From assembly GCA_963732415.1 (NCBI GenBank), contig CAVSZK010000019.1, positions 558,001-622,000 on the forward strand: DNA of 64,000 bases, read 5' to 3'. The notes beneath the pieces were generated by a model. It was not told where the DNA came from. It saw only the letters and a program-made list of their open reading frames with translations, and did not search any database. The position numbers and the translations under genes are program-made. Shown piece after piece: positions 8,990 to 16,583 of this stretch. The DNA comes from RPQJ01 sp963732415 (GTDB lineage Bacteria > Pseudomonadota > Gammaproteobacteria > Steroidobacterales > Steroidobacteraceae). Each line of letters opens with the position of its first letter. The first letter of the stretch is position 1.

Positions 8990-10174
8990 CTATTGCACCC
9001 GCTTCATGATCGCGGAGCAGATACCGCCCGAGCCGATGTTCGGTCCCTCCGTATACGCGTAACGTGACATCTGCGAGAAGTCACCGGCCTTGCCCAATGT
9101 CCACTCAAAGTGCTCACGGTAAGTATTGCCGACTGGACCTGCATCGAAGAATCCGGTCGCCGCGTGGGGGCTGCCACTGACAATCGAGACGGAATAGGTA
9201 TTAACGTCCCCCGATCCGGGTGGATCCTCGTCGGTGACCGAAAGGGTCGTCGCGCCAGTCTTTGTCAGAGTGAGCCGCGCATTACCGTGTTCAATGGGCA
9301 GGCACACCCAACGCTGATCATAGTCCCCCACCCAGTCGTCGATTGTGCCGCCTGAGCCGCAGGTCAACGCCACGGTGGAATCCGGCATCGGGGTGCTCAA
9401 ACCAGCGGCGTCGCGGAAGGAGACCTGCTGCACCGCCACCGACGCAGAATTGGGTGAGAACAGCCAGGTCGCGTTCAATGTGCCAGTTGGTCCCGACCGC
9501 TCGATCGGTACAGTCCCATCAAGGTTGAAGCCGCAGGCGTTGGCTACCACACCGCCAGCCTGCGACGCCGGTGTCACGATGACTGGGTCCGCCACCGGTA
9601 TTTCCATCGTGGTGGTCTCACCCGTCATCGGATTGGTGAAATTGCCGCCGCCGGAGATCTGCACCGTCGTTTCCGTCGCCACAAAGGCAATCGTTGCGTG
9701 GTAAACATGGCCGACCACTGGAATGTTGACGTCAATAGCGACCTCGCCCGTTAGTGGACTCCAGTCGAGCGAGGATGGGTCGCCGCCAAAGGCGGCAGTC
9801 CCTGATATCGAGGTTTCGCTGATGAGGTCATCATTTCCGTCGTACGTGCCGTCGAACGTATAGCTGTTCGCCGCGGCACCTGGCCGCATATCGGGGATCA
9901 ATGACACTCCAGGCGTAAGCCCGGCGTCGGGATTCAGCATGAACATCAATCCGCTCTGCGCCTTGGCCAGCATCGGCATTACCTTCAACATCTGCTCCTT
10001 CATTTTTGCATCCGCGGCCGTGGCGTCCGGCGGGATGGGGTTCGGTGGATTCGCGCCGGAACCGTTGCCGCCGCCACCACCGCAGCCAGAAAGCGCCATC
10101 GCAGATAGCGCGACCAGAATTACGATGTACGTGGGCGACGAAGCAGAGTCCGTGCCGTGAGCCTGTCTGGCCAT
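8990..10174 (-). CDS. Hypothetical lipoprotein, 394 residues
   Basis: Starts at an ATG with a strong GAGGAGGG ribosome site. A signal peptide ending in LSAMALSGC gives a lipobox, followed by a Gly-rich and Pro-rich linker. The mature protein is acidic and beta-rich, with Thr/Gly strings such as GGGNFTNPMTGETTT and an ending of GGICSAIMKRVQ. I do not recognise the family. It is probably an outer-membrane or periplasmic protein. It lies between two tRNA-fMet/terminator cassettes, so it may belong to an acquired segment. Confidence 0.75.
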   Translation of the reverse strand: MARQAHGTDSASSPTYIVILVALSAMALSGCGGGGGNGSGANPPNPIPPDATAADAKMKEQMLKVMPMLAKAQSGLMFMLNPDAGLTPGVSLIPDMRPGAAANSYTFDGTYDGNDDLISETSISGTAAFGGDPSSLDWSPLTGEVAIDVNIPVVGHVYHATIAFVATETTVQISGGGNFTNPMTGETTTMEIPVADPVIVTPASQAGGVVANACGFNLDGTVPIERSGPTGTLNATWLFSPNSASVAVQQVSFRDAAGLSTPMPDSTVALTCGSGGTIDDWVGDYDQRWVCLPIEHGNARLTLTKTGATTLSVTDEDPPGSGDVNTYSVSIVSGSPHAATGFFDAGPVGNTYREHFEWTLGKAGDFSQMSRYAYTEGPNIGSGGICSAIMKRVQ

Positions 10175-10406
10175 GACTAACTCCCTCCTCGTTGCTTTGC
10201 ATCCGAAGAAACAGTTGATTGCCCGGCTTGGGCGTTGAACTCAATCCCCCATACTGAGATGACTCAATGGTCATCTTTTTCTCGTCCGGTTGAGTTACAT
10301 GCGCTTATTTGGCCGAAAACTCAAGCTGCGATGCAGCAAGCGGCCATCCATGAGGAACACGGTCACGCTCAGCCCCCTGATCCTGCCCAGCCCATACCGT
10401 CGTCGC

Positions 10407-10469
10407 ATGATCCGTCTTGGCACCCTCGCCGGCCTGCTCGAACATGACCACATGCTCGCCGCCGATTGC
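10407..10469 (+). pseudogene. Fragment of a small zinc-ribbon-like protein gene
   Basis: The start reads TLAGLLEHDHMLAADC, the same opening as the broken gene at 13791, after which the similarity stops. The frame then runs into antisense of the hypothetical gene ending at 10552. It looks like the 5' stub of a duplicated gene cut by a rearrangement. Just upstream, 10257-10281 holds a small hairpin (AGATGAC / GTCATCT) followed by five T bases. Confidence 0.4.
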
Positions 10470-10551
10470 ACCCCCATGCTCTCGCTGGTCGGTTCCGCCG
10501 CTCCCCTTTTGCAAACTGAGCAGGTGGGTCCGGTCATGAAAGCCGCCGAGT

Positions 10552-11055
10552 TCAATTCGCGCCGCAACCGCCTCCGTCACAAGTGCCGGTCTTCTGTGCG
10601 ACATCCCGTCGGGCCAATTCGGCCTGCCGCTCGCGCTCCTCGACCTGGGCCCGGGTCATGCAATAGGTCTTGGGCATCCGAGAACCGGTCGGTGTGATGC
10701 TCATGCAATAGACCGTATCGAGCCCGCGCTTCACCGGCCGATAACCGGCCGGAATCTTGAAATCGACCGGCGGTGGGACCGTCGCCATCTTCAGTGTGAT
10801 CGGCTGCGACGCGGCCGCTTCCTGTGGCGCGCCTTGCTCGCCCGACGAGGGGGTCGCAGGAGCCTCCGCAGACATTGCTTCAACCGCAGTAGTCGTCGGC
10901 ACAACGTGCGCCGCAGCGGCCTCCGGTGTCACGGGCGCAGTGGCTGCCGCAGCGGGCTCCGCCCCCTGCACCGCCTGCAATTCACCGGCTTCAGCACTGG
11001 CCACGCCGAGCACAGCGAGGGATGCCACAGCCAGCACCATGATTTCTGTACGCAT
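10552..11055 (-). CDS. Hypothetical exported protein, diverged copy of the gene at 22467
   Basis: 167 residues from the ATG at 11055. A signal peptide ends near ASAEAGE, then comes a low-complexity Ala/Pro/Thr region, then a conserved block: ITLKMATVPPP, DFKIPAGYRPVKRGLDTVYC, and KTYCMTRAQVEERERQAEL. The gene at 22467-23009 has the same three blocks almost unchanged. The two cysteines (VYC and TYC) are kept in both and may form a disulfide. Function unknown. The C-terminus differs (it ends CDGGGCGAN). Sequence upstream of this copy still contains the end of nuoN, so the gene was copied together with its chromosomal neighbour. Confidence 0.75.
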   Translation of the reverse strand: MRTEIMVLAVASLAVLGVASAEAGELQAVQGAEPAAAATAPVTPEAAAAHVVPTTTAVEAMSAEAPATPSSGEQGAPQEAAASQPITLKMATVPPPVDFKIPAGYRPVKRGLDTVYCMSITPTGSRMPKTYCMTRAQVEERERQAELARRDVAQKTGTCDGGGCGAN

Positions 11056-11095
11056 GCCTACCTCTCTCGTCCTGTCCGGATCGTCATCGCCAATC

Positions 11096-11190
11096 GCAGG
11101 GCAGTACCCTGGCGCAAAGCGCAATCAGTAGCGCCGGATACAGGCCTCGCACGATAACGGCGAGGCCGTTCACACTCAAGACCAGCCGCC
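11096..11190 (-). pseudogene. Relic of the nuoN C-terminus
   Basis: Read on the minus strand, this stretch encodes RLVLSVNGLAVIVRGLYP followed by ALLIALCARVLP. The real NuoN ends RLVLSVNGLAVLVLGLYP, GLLLALCARVLP. Only four substitutions separate them, and the stop codon of nuoN is replaced by a Cys codon here. No upstream part of nuoN is present. Together with the paralogue at 10552 this marks a segmental duplication of about 640 bases from 22.47-23.15 kb. Confidence 0.85.
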
Positions 11191-11391
11191 GATGCCCCAG
11201 TGAACATCGACAGGATGGGTATCGCCCTGGCTAACGGTGGCCGTTCGGCCTACGTGGTTGATCGCGGCGGCAGGTGCAACGGTCGGCGAGTCCGCCCGAG
11301 CGGCTTGTTGCCCCTCTCCAACGATCAGGAAGGCTGCCAGCAGCCACCGGGTCGAATTACGGGTCATGATCCATGACTTGCCCTGGCGCAC
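11176..11391 (-). pseudogene. Internally deleted copy of the OB-fold protein gene at 14025
   Basis: The first 53 codons match the gene at 14025-14450: MRQGKSWIMTR, then WLLAAFLIVG, AARADS and VAPAAAINHVGRTATV. The frame then jumps to sequence that in the intact copy lies past the end of the gene (a GTATCGCCCTGGCTA block), so roughly 250 bases with the OB-fold core are missing. The 71-codon frame remains open but only the signal peptide is meaningful. Its 3' end abuts the nuoN relic. Confidence 0.7.
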
Positions 11392-11424
11392 TTGAACCCT
11401 CCTTGCACAGCGACTCCAGACTAA

Positions 11425-11541
11425 CTACTCGTCCTTGAGATCCCGGATTCGGCGCTGTAATGCGAGGAGCACCGCCTGCTCCCAACCGCACGCGTTCGGT
11501 GGGTCCAGCGGAGAACCAGGGTCGGCGGATAGTGACTCGAC
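11425..11541 (-). pseudogene. 3' remnant of the 80-residue hypothetical gene at 14484
   Basis: Thirty-eight codons match the end of the gene at 14484: VESLSADPGSP, DPPNACGWEQAVLLALQ, RRIRDLKDE. Upstream, about 155 bases present in the intact copy are deleted, so the start is lost and the flanking block (CCTTGGCCGCCAATCGCGA) is joined directly. It is part of the same degenerate duplicate as the entry at 11176. Confidence 0.65.
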
Positions 11542-11724
11542 ATAGCCTTGGCCGCCAATCGCGAGCGCGAACGGGGTCACATCCGGGCATTCACAATTGA
11601 CTGTGGGCCCGTCAACTCGAGCGACACACCAAGTCAGCGAGCATCGCCGGACCGCTTGTCCCTGGGCAGCACGCAGCGACACCACCGCGGGACACACGGC
11701 TTACCCCTGAGCACGGTTCGCCGA

Positions 11725-11785
11725 AAAGCAGAACGGCCCCAGAGGGGCCGTTCACTTCGAATGGGTTGGTAGCGGGAGCAGGATT
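11725..11785 (-). repeat. tRNA-fMet 3'-end plus terminator cassette, copy 2
   Basis: The hairpin ACGGCCCC AGA GGGGCCGT lies at 11733-11751. It is followed at 11767-11785 by TGGTAGCGGGAGCAGGATT, which matches the 3' 19 bases of the initiator tRNA gene with two differences. The A-rich run before the hairpin supplies a T-run on the minus strand. Confidence 0.75.
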
Positions 11786-11880
11786 CCGCGCCCATCGGCT
11801 GGAGGTCGAGTTCCTGCCCCAGCGTGCCGCTCCTCATGGCGGGCGTCTCAGCGCATTTGCGCCGTATTGTTGCATCAACA

Positions 11881-11907
11881 AGAAACCCGTCACCAGGACG
11901 GGCTCCT
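11881..11907 (-). terminator. Terminator of the PEP-CTERM gene
   Basis: Stem CCCGTC / GACGGG with loop ACCAG, followed on the minus strand by TTTCTTGTTG. It resembles the hairpin after the broken PEP-CTERM gene at 15424. Confidence 0.6.
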
Positions 11908-11927
11908 TGCAGCGTCGAGATTGTCGC

Positions 11928-12602
11928 TTACGTTTTACGTCGTCGCGTAAATCCCAGACCCACGAGGCCGAGGCCGAGCAGCGCGAGCGAAGCCGGCTCA
12001 GGGACTTCCGTCACGAGATCCTGCTGGGTGCCAGAGAGCAGCGAACGCAGGCTCGCGAAGTACGCCTTGTCACCGTTCAGCCCGTCGAGCCAGCCCTGTG
12101 CCACGTTGTACACGCCGGTGTACACACCGTTGCTGGCCATCCGGAAGTTACCGGCGCTCAGGTCGAGCGTAGCGTCACCGGACATGATCTCCCAGATCGC
12201 GACCTGGAATGCGCCCGCCATGTCGCTGGTCGTAACCGTGTCGTAGAAGCGACCCCACAGTTCAGCGACGTGAGCGTTCGGGCTGCCGGCCACTGTGTAG
12301 CCACCCGCGTCGAACGGCTGCAGGCTCTGGTCGTATTCCAGGCAGAACGCCAGGAACCGTGTCCAGCTGGACTTGTCGTAGCTGTATGCGAGGTCGAAGA
12401 CCCCAGCTGGCACAACTTCGAAGCTCACACCCGCGTCGGTAGAAACTCGCACCTGGCGGGAAAGATGAGTCGGCCCACGCGTACCGTCGGCGCCCGCACT
12501 GAGGTAGACGGTGTCGCCGATGTTCAGCGAATTGGCCGAAGCCGTCGTGGCAGCGAGCAGTCCGATTGCGGCGACTGCCGAAATCCATTTGGTAGAAAAC
12601 AT
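11928..12602 (-). CDS. PEP-CTERM sorting-domain protein
   Basis: 224 residues. A signal peptide (AVAAIGLLAATTASA) is followed by a beta-rich domain of unknown activity with FLAFCLEYDQSL and AFQVAIWEIMSGD segments. Strings like these are common in PEP-CTERM proteins of the thioester or cystatin-like kind, but I do not assign a function. The tail is VPEPASLALLGLGLVGLG then FTRRRKT, the standard exosortase signal. A terminator follows. The divergent neighbour is an exopolysaccharide sugar transferase, in keeping with the usual link between PEP-CTERM proteins and exopolysaccharide. Confidence 0.88.
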   Translation of the reverse strand: MFSTKWISAVAAIGLLAATTASANSLNIGDTVYLSAGADGTRGPTHLSRQVRVSTDAGVSFEVVPAGVFDLAYSYDKSSWTRFLAFCLEYDQSLQPFDAGGYTVAGSPNAHVAELWGRFYDTVTTSDMAGAFQVAIWEIMSGDATLDLSAGNFRMASNGVYTGVYNVAQGWLDGLNGDKAYFASLRSLLSGTQQDLVTEVPEPASLALLGLGLVGLGFTRRRKT

Positions 12603-12977
12603 TTGGTGGCCCTCTAAAAAAACCTATGCTCGTCTGGTTCCACACTGCCAAAGCGATGTCTCTGGTTGCTCTCCTGGGCCCTTGACCACCCGGCAGCACC
12701 TTTGCATGTGGCGCCCGGCAGACTCGAACTGATCCCGCTGAAGAGCTGCGTTCGTCGGACTATGCCTATTGTATGAGGAGCGTGGGCCCTCATAGTGCTG
12801 AAGTGTGATGTGTGTCGCGGCGTCAGGGTTCGACGATGTAGTTCGCGCATTCAGTTGCTGATTACGTCGCATTCCGCACGTATCCTGTAGGCGAGCAGTT
12901 AGGCTCATTTCGCTCAATCGATCGCGGTAGCGATTCCGCCCTCCCGATCCCGCAACACCAACTTTCAGGATTCTGCG
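12603..12977. other. Divergent spacer, no gene supported
   Basis: Spacer of 375 bases between the PEP-CTERM gene and the sugar transferase gene. It should carry both promoters. I see no clear operator. A tRNA-like string near 12709 does not fold as a tRNA. Confidence 0.35.
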
Positions 12978-13721
12978 ATGCCGATAGATCACCAACGCAG
13001 GTCCAGCGCTGCAGCGGTCGAGTGCGACAAGGAGTCGTACTGCCTCCCAGCACTTCCGGCGCGTGCAGTGAAACGTCTTTTCGACATCTCGGTAGCAAGC
13101 TGCCTGCTGCTTTGCTTCGCACCGATCATGGTGCTGGTGGCACTGCTGATCAAATTCGACAGCCGGGGGCCAGTCTTTTTTCGTCAGTGGCGCACCGGCA
13201 AGGACGGCGCGCCCTTTTCCATCTTCAAATTCCGCACCATGGTGCAGCACGAAACACCTGCACACGCGATCGATTTCGTGAGAACGGGTGATCCGCGCAT
13301 TACGCGCCTCGGGCGATTGCTGCGCAACACAAGCATCGACGAGCTGCCGCAGATCTTCAATGTCCTGAAAGGCGAAATGGCGATGGTCGGACCGCGCCCG
13401 CAACCGCTGTGCCACATCGATCATTTCGCACCCGCGATACCCGACTACACCAGGCGTCTGTCAGTGAAGCCTGGCATTACCGGGCTCGTGCAAGTGAGCG
13501 ACATGCGCAGTCTGGTCGACAACATTGAAGATCATCGCCGCCGCGTGCTAATGGACCTGGAGTACATAGACGGGTGGTCGATTTGGCTGGACGTGGTCAT
13601 CTGCATCAGGACCGCGTCTACCATGCTGCAGCGCTACGAGGCGCACACAAAAGAGTTTCCTGATGATGCGCCGCTCGTCGCGAGCGGCCACGTGCCGGTG
13701 CTGCCAGCCGATTCGAAGTAG
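12978..13721 (+). CDS. Exopolysaccharide initiating sugar transferase (ExoY/WbaP-type)
   Basis: 247 residues with one membrane helix (SVASCLLLCFAPIMVLVALL) followed by the bacterial sugar transferase domain. Family motifs are all present: FDSRGPVFFRQWRTGKDG, FKFRTM, LGRLLRNTSIDELPQ, NVLKGEMAMVGPRP, KPGITGLVQV and DLEYIDGWSIWLD. Such enzymes move a sugar phosphate from a nucleotide sugar to undecaprenyl phosphate at the inner membrane and start a repeat unit. No polymerase, flippase or other glycosyltransferase accompanies it here, so it is an orphan. The C-terminal 30 residues are not part of the core fold. Confidence 0.92.
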   Translation: MPIDHQRRSSAAAVECDKESYCLPALPARAVKRLFDISVASCLLLCFAPIMVLVALLIKFDSRGPVFFRQWRTGKDGAPFSIFKFRTMVQHETPAHAIDFVRTGDPRITRLGRLLRNTSIDELPQIFNVLKGEMAMVGPRPQPLCHIDHFAPAIPDYTRRLSVKPGITGLVQVSDMRSLVDNIEDHRRRVLMDLEYIDGWSIWLDVVICIRTASTMLQRYEAHTKEFPDDAPLVASGHVPVLPADSK

Positions 13722-13790
13722 CTGTCGATGTGCGCTTCGCGGAACCGACGCGCCGGTTCGCCTGGTGAGCATGTGCCCTAACCGCGCCCT

Positions 13791-13995
13791 ATGATCGACG
13801 TTCGCACCCTCGCCGGCCTGCTGGCGCATAACCACAAGCTGGCGGCCTAGTTCCTGCGCTGTGACCGCTGGCTCGTTCTGCCGCTTGCCGAGTTTGTCGC
13901 CCGTGGAAAGGGATCGCCGCGGCTGCCGTTCAAGGTGCGCTGCCGGGACCGCGGCGAGGCTGGGCGGCTGTGGGTTCAGCCGCCGGTACCCCGGC
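13791..13995 (+). pseudogene. Small zinc-ribbon-like protein gene with an in-frame stop
   Basis: The frame opens MIDVRTLAGLLAHNHKLAA and hits TAG at 13848-13850. Past the stop the same frame continues as FLRCDRWLVLPLAEFVARG, LPFKVRCRDRG and LWVQPPVP. The whole resembles small proteobacterial proteins with an N-terminal LxxHGH-like helix and two Cys-containing knuckles. The stop lies close to where the first metal-binding cysteine would be. A shorter fragment of a sister copy is at 10407. Downstream the frame runs antisense into the OB-fold gene. Confidence 0.55.
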
Positions 13996-14024
13996 GACAG
14001 TCGACAGGGTGGGTATCGCCCTGG

Positions 14025-14450
14025 CTACTTGTGAACCTTGATCTGCCCAGGTCCCGTCACGATTATCTCGGCCCGCCCCTTGTAAGGTTCGATCTGCCCG
14101 GTAACGCAAATCTTGCGCCCTTCGAGCGATTCGGGCGCGTACGAGAAATTTTTCCTGTCGCTGCCCCAGACCACCGCCGTGAACACTTGGTTGGGATATG
14201 GCTTGTCGAGGTTGAGAAACGTTGGTTCGCGATGGGTCTTCGCGGCGAACTTCGCGCTGGCAACGACGCCACACACGGTCGCCGTCCGGCCTAAGTGGTT
14301 AATCGCGGCGGCGGGCGCAATGATCGCCGAGTCCGCCCGAGCGGCCTGTACCAACTGCCCAACGAGCAGGACGGCCGCCAGCAGCCACCCCGCAAGGTGC
14401 GGCCATTGGGTCGAATGGCGGGTCATGAACCATGACTTTCCCTGGCGCAT
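14025..14450 (-). CDS. Exported OB-fold protein
   Basis: 141 residues. The N-terminus is charged, then hydrophobic (GWLLAAVLLVGQLVQA), and ends at ARADS, a plausible signal peptide; a second ATG nine codons in (MTRHS) is an alternative start. The mature domain of about 95 residues reads HLGRTATVCGVVASAKF, PTFLNLDKPYPNQVFTAVVW, LEGRKICVTGQIEPYKGRAE and IIVTGPGQIKV. This is the five-strand pattern of small OB-fold nucleic-acid or ligand-binding domains. If exported it would act in the periplasm. An internally deleted copy is at 11176, and the 80-residue gene just upstream is duplicated with it. Confidence 0.8.
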   Translation of the reverse strand: MRQGKSWFMTRHSTQWPHLAGWLLAAVLLVGQLVQAARADSAIIAPAAAINHLGRTATVCGVVASAKFAAKTHREPTFLNLDKPYPNQVFTAVVWGSDRKNFSYAPESLEGRKICVTGQIEPYKGRAEIIVTGPGQIKVHK

Positions 14451-14483
14451 GCGAACCTCCTTGGCACGCTGTCCCCAGACGAA

Positions 14484-14726
14484 CTACTTCGCCTTGAGAT
14501 CCCGAATTCGGCGCTGTAGTGCGAGAAGCACAGCTTCCTCCCAACCGCACGCGTTCGGTGGGTCCTGCGGAGAATTGGGCTCGGCGGACAGTGACTCGAC
14601 ATGGCGCTCGACCCGCTTGAGCGCGATGGTCTCCCAGTCGGTAGAGTCCATGGGGCCACGCGGGTTCCGGCGCCGCTCGACGAGTGCGCTGCGATTCGAT
14701 TGCTCAGGCTTCTGCTGATTGGCCAC
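14484..14726 (-). CDS. Hypothetical protein, 80 residues
   Basis: GTG start at 14726 with an AGGAAG ribosome site about ten bases upstream. It is hydrophilic, with no signal peptide. The N-terminal half is basic (SALVERRRNPRGP) and the C-terminal half reads IALKRVERHVESLSAEP, DPPNACGWEEAVLLALQ and RRIRDLKAK. The second half is the part preserved in the degenerate copy at 11425. Possibly a small regulatory or adaptor protein; I do not recognise a family. It lies 33 bases upstream of the OB-fold gene and may be in one transcript with it. Confidence 0.55.
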   Translation of the reverse strand: MANQQKPEQSNRSALVERRRNPRGPMDSTDWETIALKRVERHVESLSAEPNSPQDPPNACGWEEAVLLALQRRIRDLKAK

Positions 14727-15423
14727 TGGTCTGACTCTTCCTAACCGAGGGAAGAATAGCCTTGGCCGCCAATCGCGAACGCGAACGGTGTCACATCGGC
14801 GAATGCCATATTGACTGTGGGCCCCTCCATGCGACCGTCTCATCAAGTTGAAGACTTGCGAGGGATCGCGCGGTCCCGCCACGTCCGGACGGGGCATCAA
14901 TAAGGGTGCCATGCCTCGCGGCTCTGCGTTCCTCGTGCCTGCACCGCAAGAGCAGCAACTTGCCGGCGAGAGCATCGGCAGCGACCACATCACCACGCGA
15001 TGCAGCGTCCTGGCCGAGCGTCACCGCGAGAATTGGGTGCGAACGTACACAAAGCAAGAACCCCGGCGCGGGGCCGGGGCAATGAGTTTGGTGGCACCGC
15101 TCGATACGCCGCACTGGAACAGGAGAGTATCCGGCTCTCAGTTGTTGCGACGTACCGGGCGGGCCGATTCAGATTGACTCCATGCTCACTGCGCCGTTCA
15201 GCGAATCCCGCTCTGTTGGTGCAGAGCAGTCCCAAAACGGGCAGCCGAGAGGTAGCGAATCGGGTTCTCCCCTATCTGTACTTTCTTATCCTCTACGCAC
15301 ACAGAGTGAATGGCTCACTTTCTACGCCGGTGAGTATCGCCTTACAACGGCGACTGGACATAATCCGCCGGCGGTTTCCCGGTGAGATGGGGCAGATATC
15401 GGCCGGGATCGTGCAGAAACAAA
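14727..15423. other. Gene-poor stretch
   Basis: About 700 bases without a supportable gene. The first 130 bases are the 5' flank duplicated at 11545-11660 (CCTTGGCCGCCAATCGCGA block). At 15060-15079 there is a GC hairpin (CCCCGGC GCGGG GCCGGGG-like) that may be a terminator. Frames on both strands exist but look like chance. Confidence 0.4.
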
Positions 15424-15446
15424 AAGCCCGTCACTTGGACGGGCTT
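15424..15446 (-). terminator. Terminator of the truncated PEP-CTERM gene
   Basis: Nine-bp stem (AAGCCCGTC / GACGGGCTT) with a 5-base loop. On the minus strand it is followed by TTTTTGTTTCTG. Confidence 0.75.
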
Positions 15447-15465
15447 CTTGCTGCGTTGAACTTTT

Positions 15466-15695
15466 TTACGCTTTGCGTCGCCTGGTAAATCCGAGACCCG
15501 CGAGGCCGAGGCCGAGGAGCGCGAGCGTGCCGGGTTCTGGCACATCGGTATTGCCGTCGCCTCGCAGCCCATACTGCAGATGGTCAACCTCGATGCCAGA
15601 CGGGTCGCTGATCCGGATGCGCGCGATGCCGACGAGTGACGTCAGGCCGTAGAAGCGGTCTTCCGCCTGCCCGGCGGCGAGCGTAGCCGGCCGGC
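15466..15695 (-). pseudogene. 3' fragment of a PEP-CTERM protein gene
   Basis: About 75 codons remain. They read AAGQAEDRFYGLTSLVGIAR, PSGIEVDHLQYGL and the PEP-CTERM tail VPEPGTLALLGLGLAGLG, FTRRRKA. The FYGLTS...GIEVDHLQYG string is typical of the last strands of many PEP-CTERM proteins. The 5' part, with its signal peptide, is gone. The frame joins IS3-type sequence near 15695, so an insertion followed by deletion truncated the gene. The tail and terminator are intact. Confidence 0.8.
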
Positions 15696-15841
15696 AGGTC
15701 ATGACGCTGCTCAAACTCCCGATACCAGCTCTTGAGGGCGTTCTTAGTCGGGTAGCCCAGCTGACGAATGGTCAAGCGGACTCGTTTACCCAGCTTGATG
15801 TAGAGCGTCACGGCTCGAAGTCGATCTTCATACGAATACAT
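15696..15841 (-). pseudogene. IS3-family orfA remnant
   Basis: The frame starts MYSYEDRLRAVTLYIKLGKR and continues TIRQLGYPTKNALKSWYRE, FEQRHDLP. This is the N-terminal helix-turn-helix of IS3-group OrfA proteins. It stops after about 48 codons and runs into PEP-CTERM DNA. No OrfB with a DDE domain is present. Confidence 0.8.
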
Positions 15842-15859
15842 GAACTACCCCTTCCAGTA

Positions 15860-16580
15860 GTCCAAGAAATCGTCCGCACCCCCGCTTTGCGGCCGGGTCG
15901 CCGAAGTAAAGCTGACCCACCTGGGCCCCTCGATCAGGGCGACTTTGCCGCCCTCAACGTTCCTGCCTTGCGCTTGTCCTTGAGCCGGTAGCTTTCGCCG
16001 CTGATCTGCACGATGTGAGCGTCGTGCAGCAGTCGGTCGAGCATCGCGGCGGTGAGCGTCTGGTCGTCGGCCAGCGCCGTGGCCCACTGCGTGAACGGCA
16101 GGTTGCTGGTCAGGATCGTGCTGCCGCGCTCCTAGCGACGCGCCACCACGTTGAAGAACAGGTTGGCCTCGTCGCGACCGAACGGCAGATAGCCAATCTC
16201 ATCGACGATCAGCAGCTTGGGGCCGACCACGGCGCGGTTGAAATACTCCTTGGGCCGACCCTGCACCTTGGCCGCCGCGAGCTGGATCATCAGGTCAGCC
16301 GCGGTGATGAACCGCGTCTTGATCCCCGCCATCACGGCCCGGTAGCCCAGTGCGATCGCCAGGTGGCTCGTGTCGACCCCGGACGGCCCGAGCAACACGA
16401 CGTTCTCGGCGCGCTCGATGAAGCTCAGCGCGGCAAGCTCCTGGATCTGCGTCTTCGGCGCTCCCGTAGCGAAGCCGAAGTCGTAGCTCTCGAGGGTCTT
16501 CACTGCAGGCAGCGTCGCGAGCTTGAGCAACGTCTGGCGCACGCGTTCGGTGCGCGCCGATCGCTCGGCGCCGAGCACCG
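15860..16580 (-). mobile_element. Degraded IS21-family element end with istB
   Basis: A wreck containing most of istB and an end-like segment (CCCGCTTTGCGG ... GTAAAGCTGACCCACCTGG at about 15884-15930) that recurs at 22005-22043 next to the second istB remnant. No istA is visible. The right side is cut at about 16580, where an unrelated membrane-protein fragment begins; the left side is next to the IS3 remnant. Confidence 0.7.
15934..16578 (-). pseudogene. istB: IstB-like ATPase pseudogene
   Basis: The IS21 helper ATPase, read on the minus strand. It lacks the N-terminal 60 or so residues. Recognisable parts are LPAVKTLESYDFGF, AALSFIERAENVVLLGPS, KLLIVDEIGYLPFGRDEANLFF (written here in two pieces: KLLIVDEIGY and LPFGRDEANLFF) and, after a stop, ERGSTILTSNLPFTQWATAL and DAHIVQISGESYRLKDKRK. 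The stop is a TAG at about 16132-16134, replacing the Tyr of the usual RRYERGS. The Walker A loop reads GPSGVDTSHLA instead of GPSGVGKTHLA, so the ATP-binding lysine is gone. Both defects make it inactive. Confidence 0.85.
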
Positions 16581-16583
16581 CAA

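Noticed and set aside
12709..12734. String resembling a tRNA 3' end and T arm (TGGCGCCCGGCAGACTCGAAC)-like
   Set aside because: Only three of five T-stem pairs form and the acceptor strand is too short. The repeated hairpin cassette is absent here.
14848..15177. Plus-strand frame of 109 codons
   Set aside because: It reads through a terminator-like GC hairpin and has no plausible start or family pattern.
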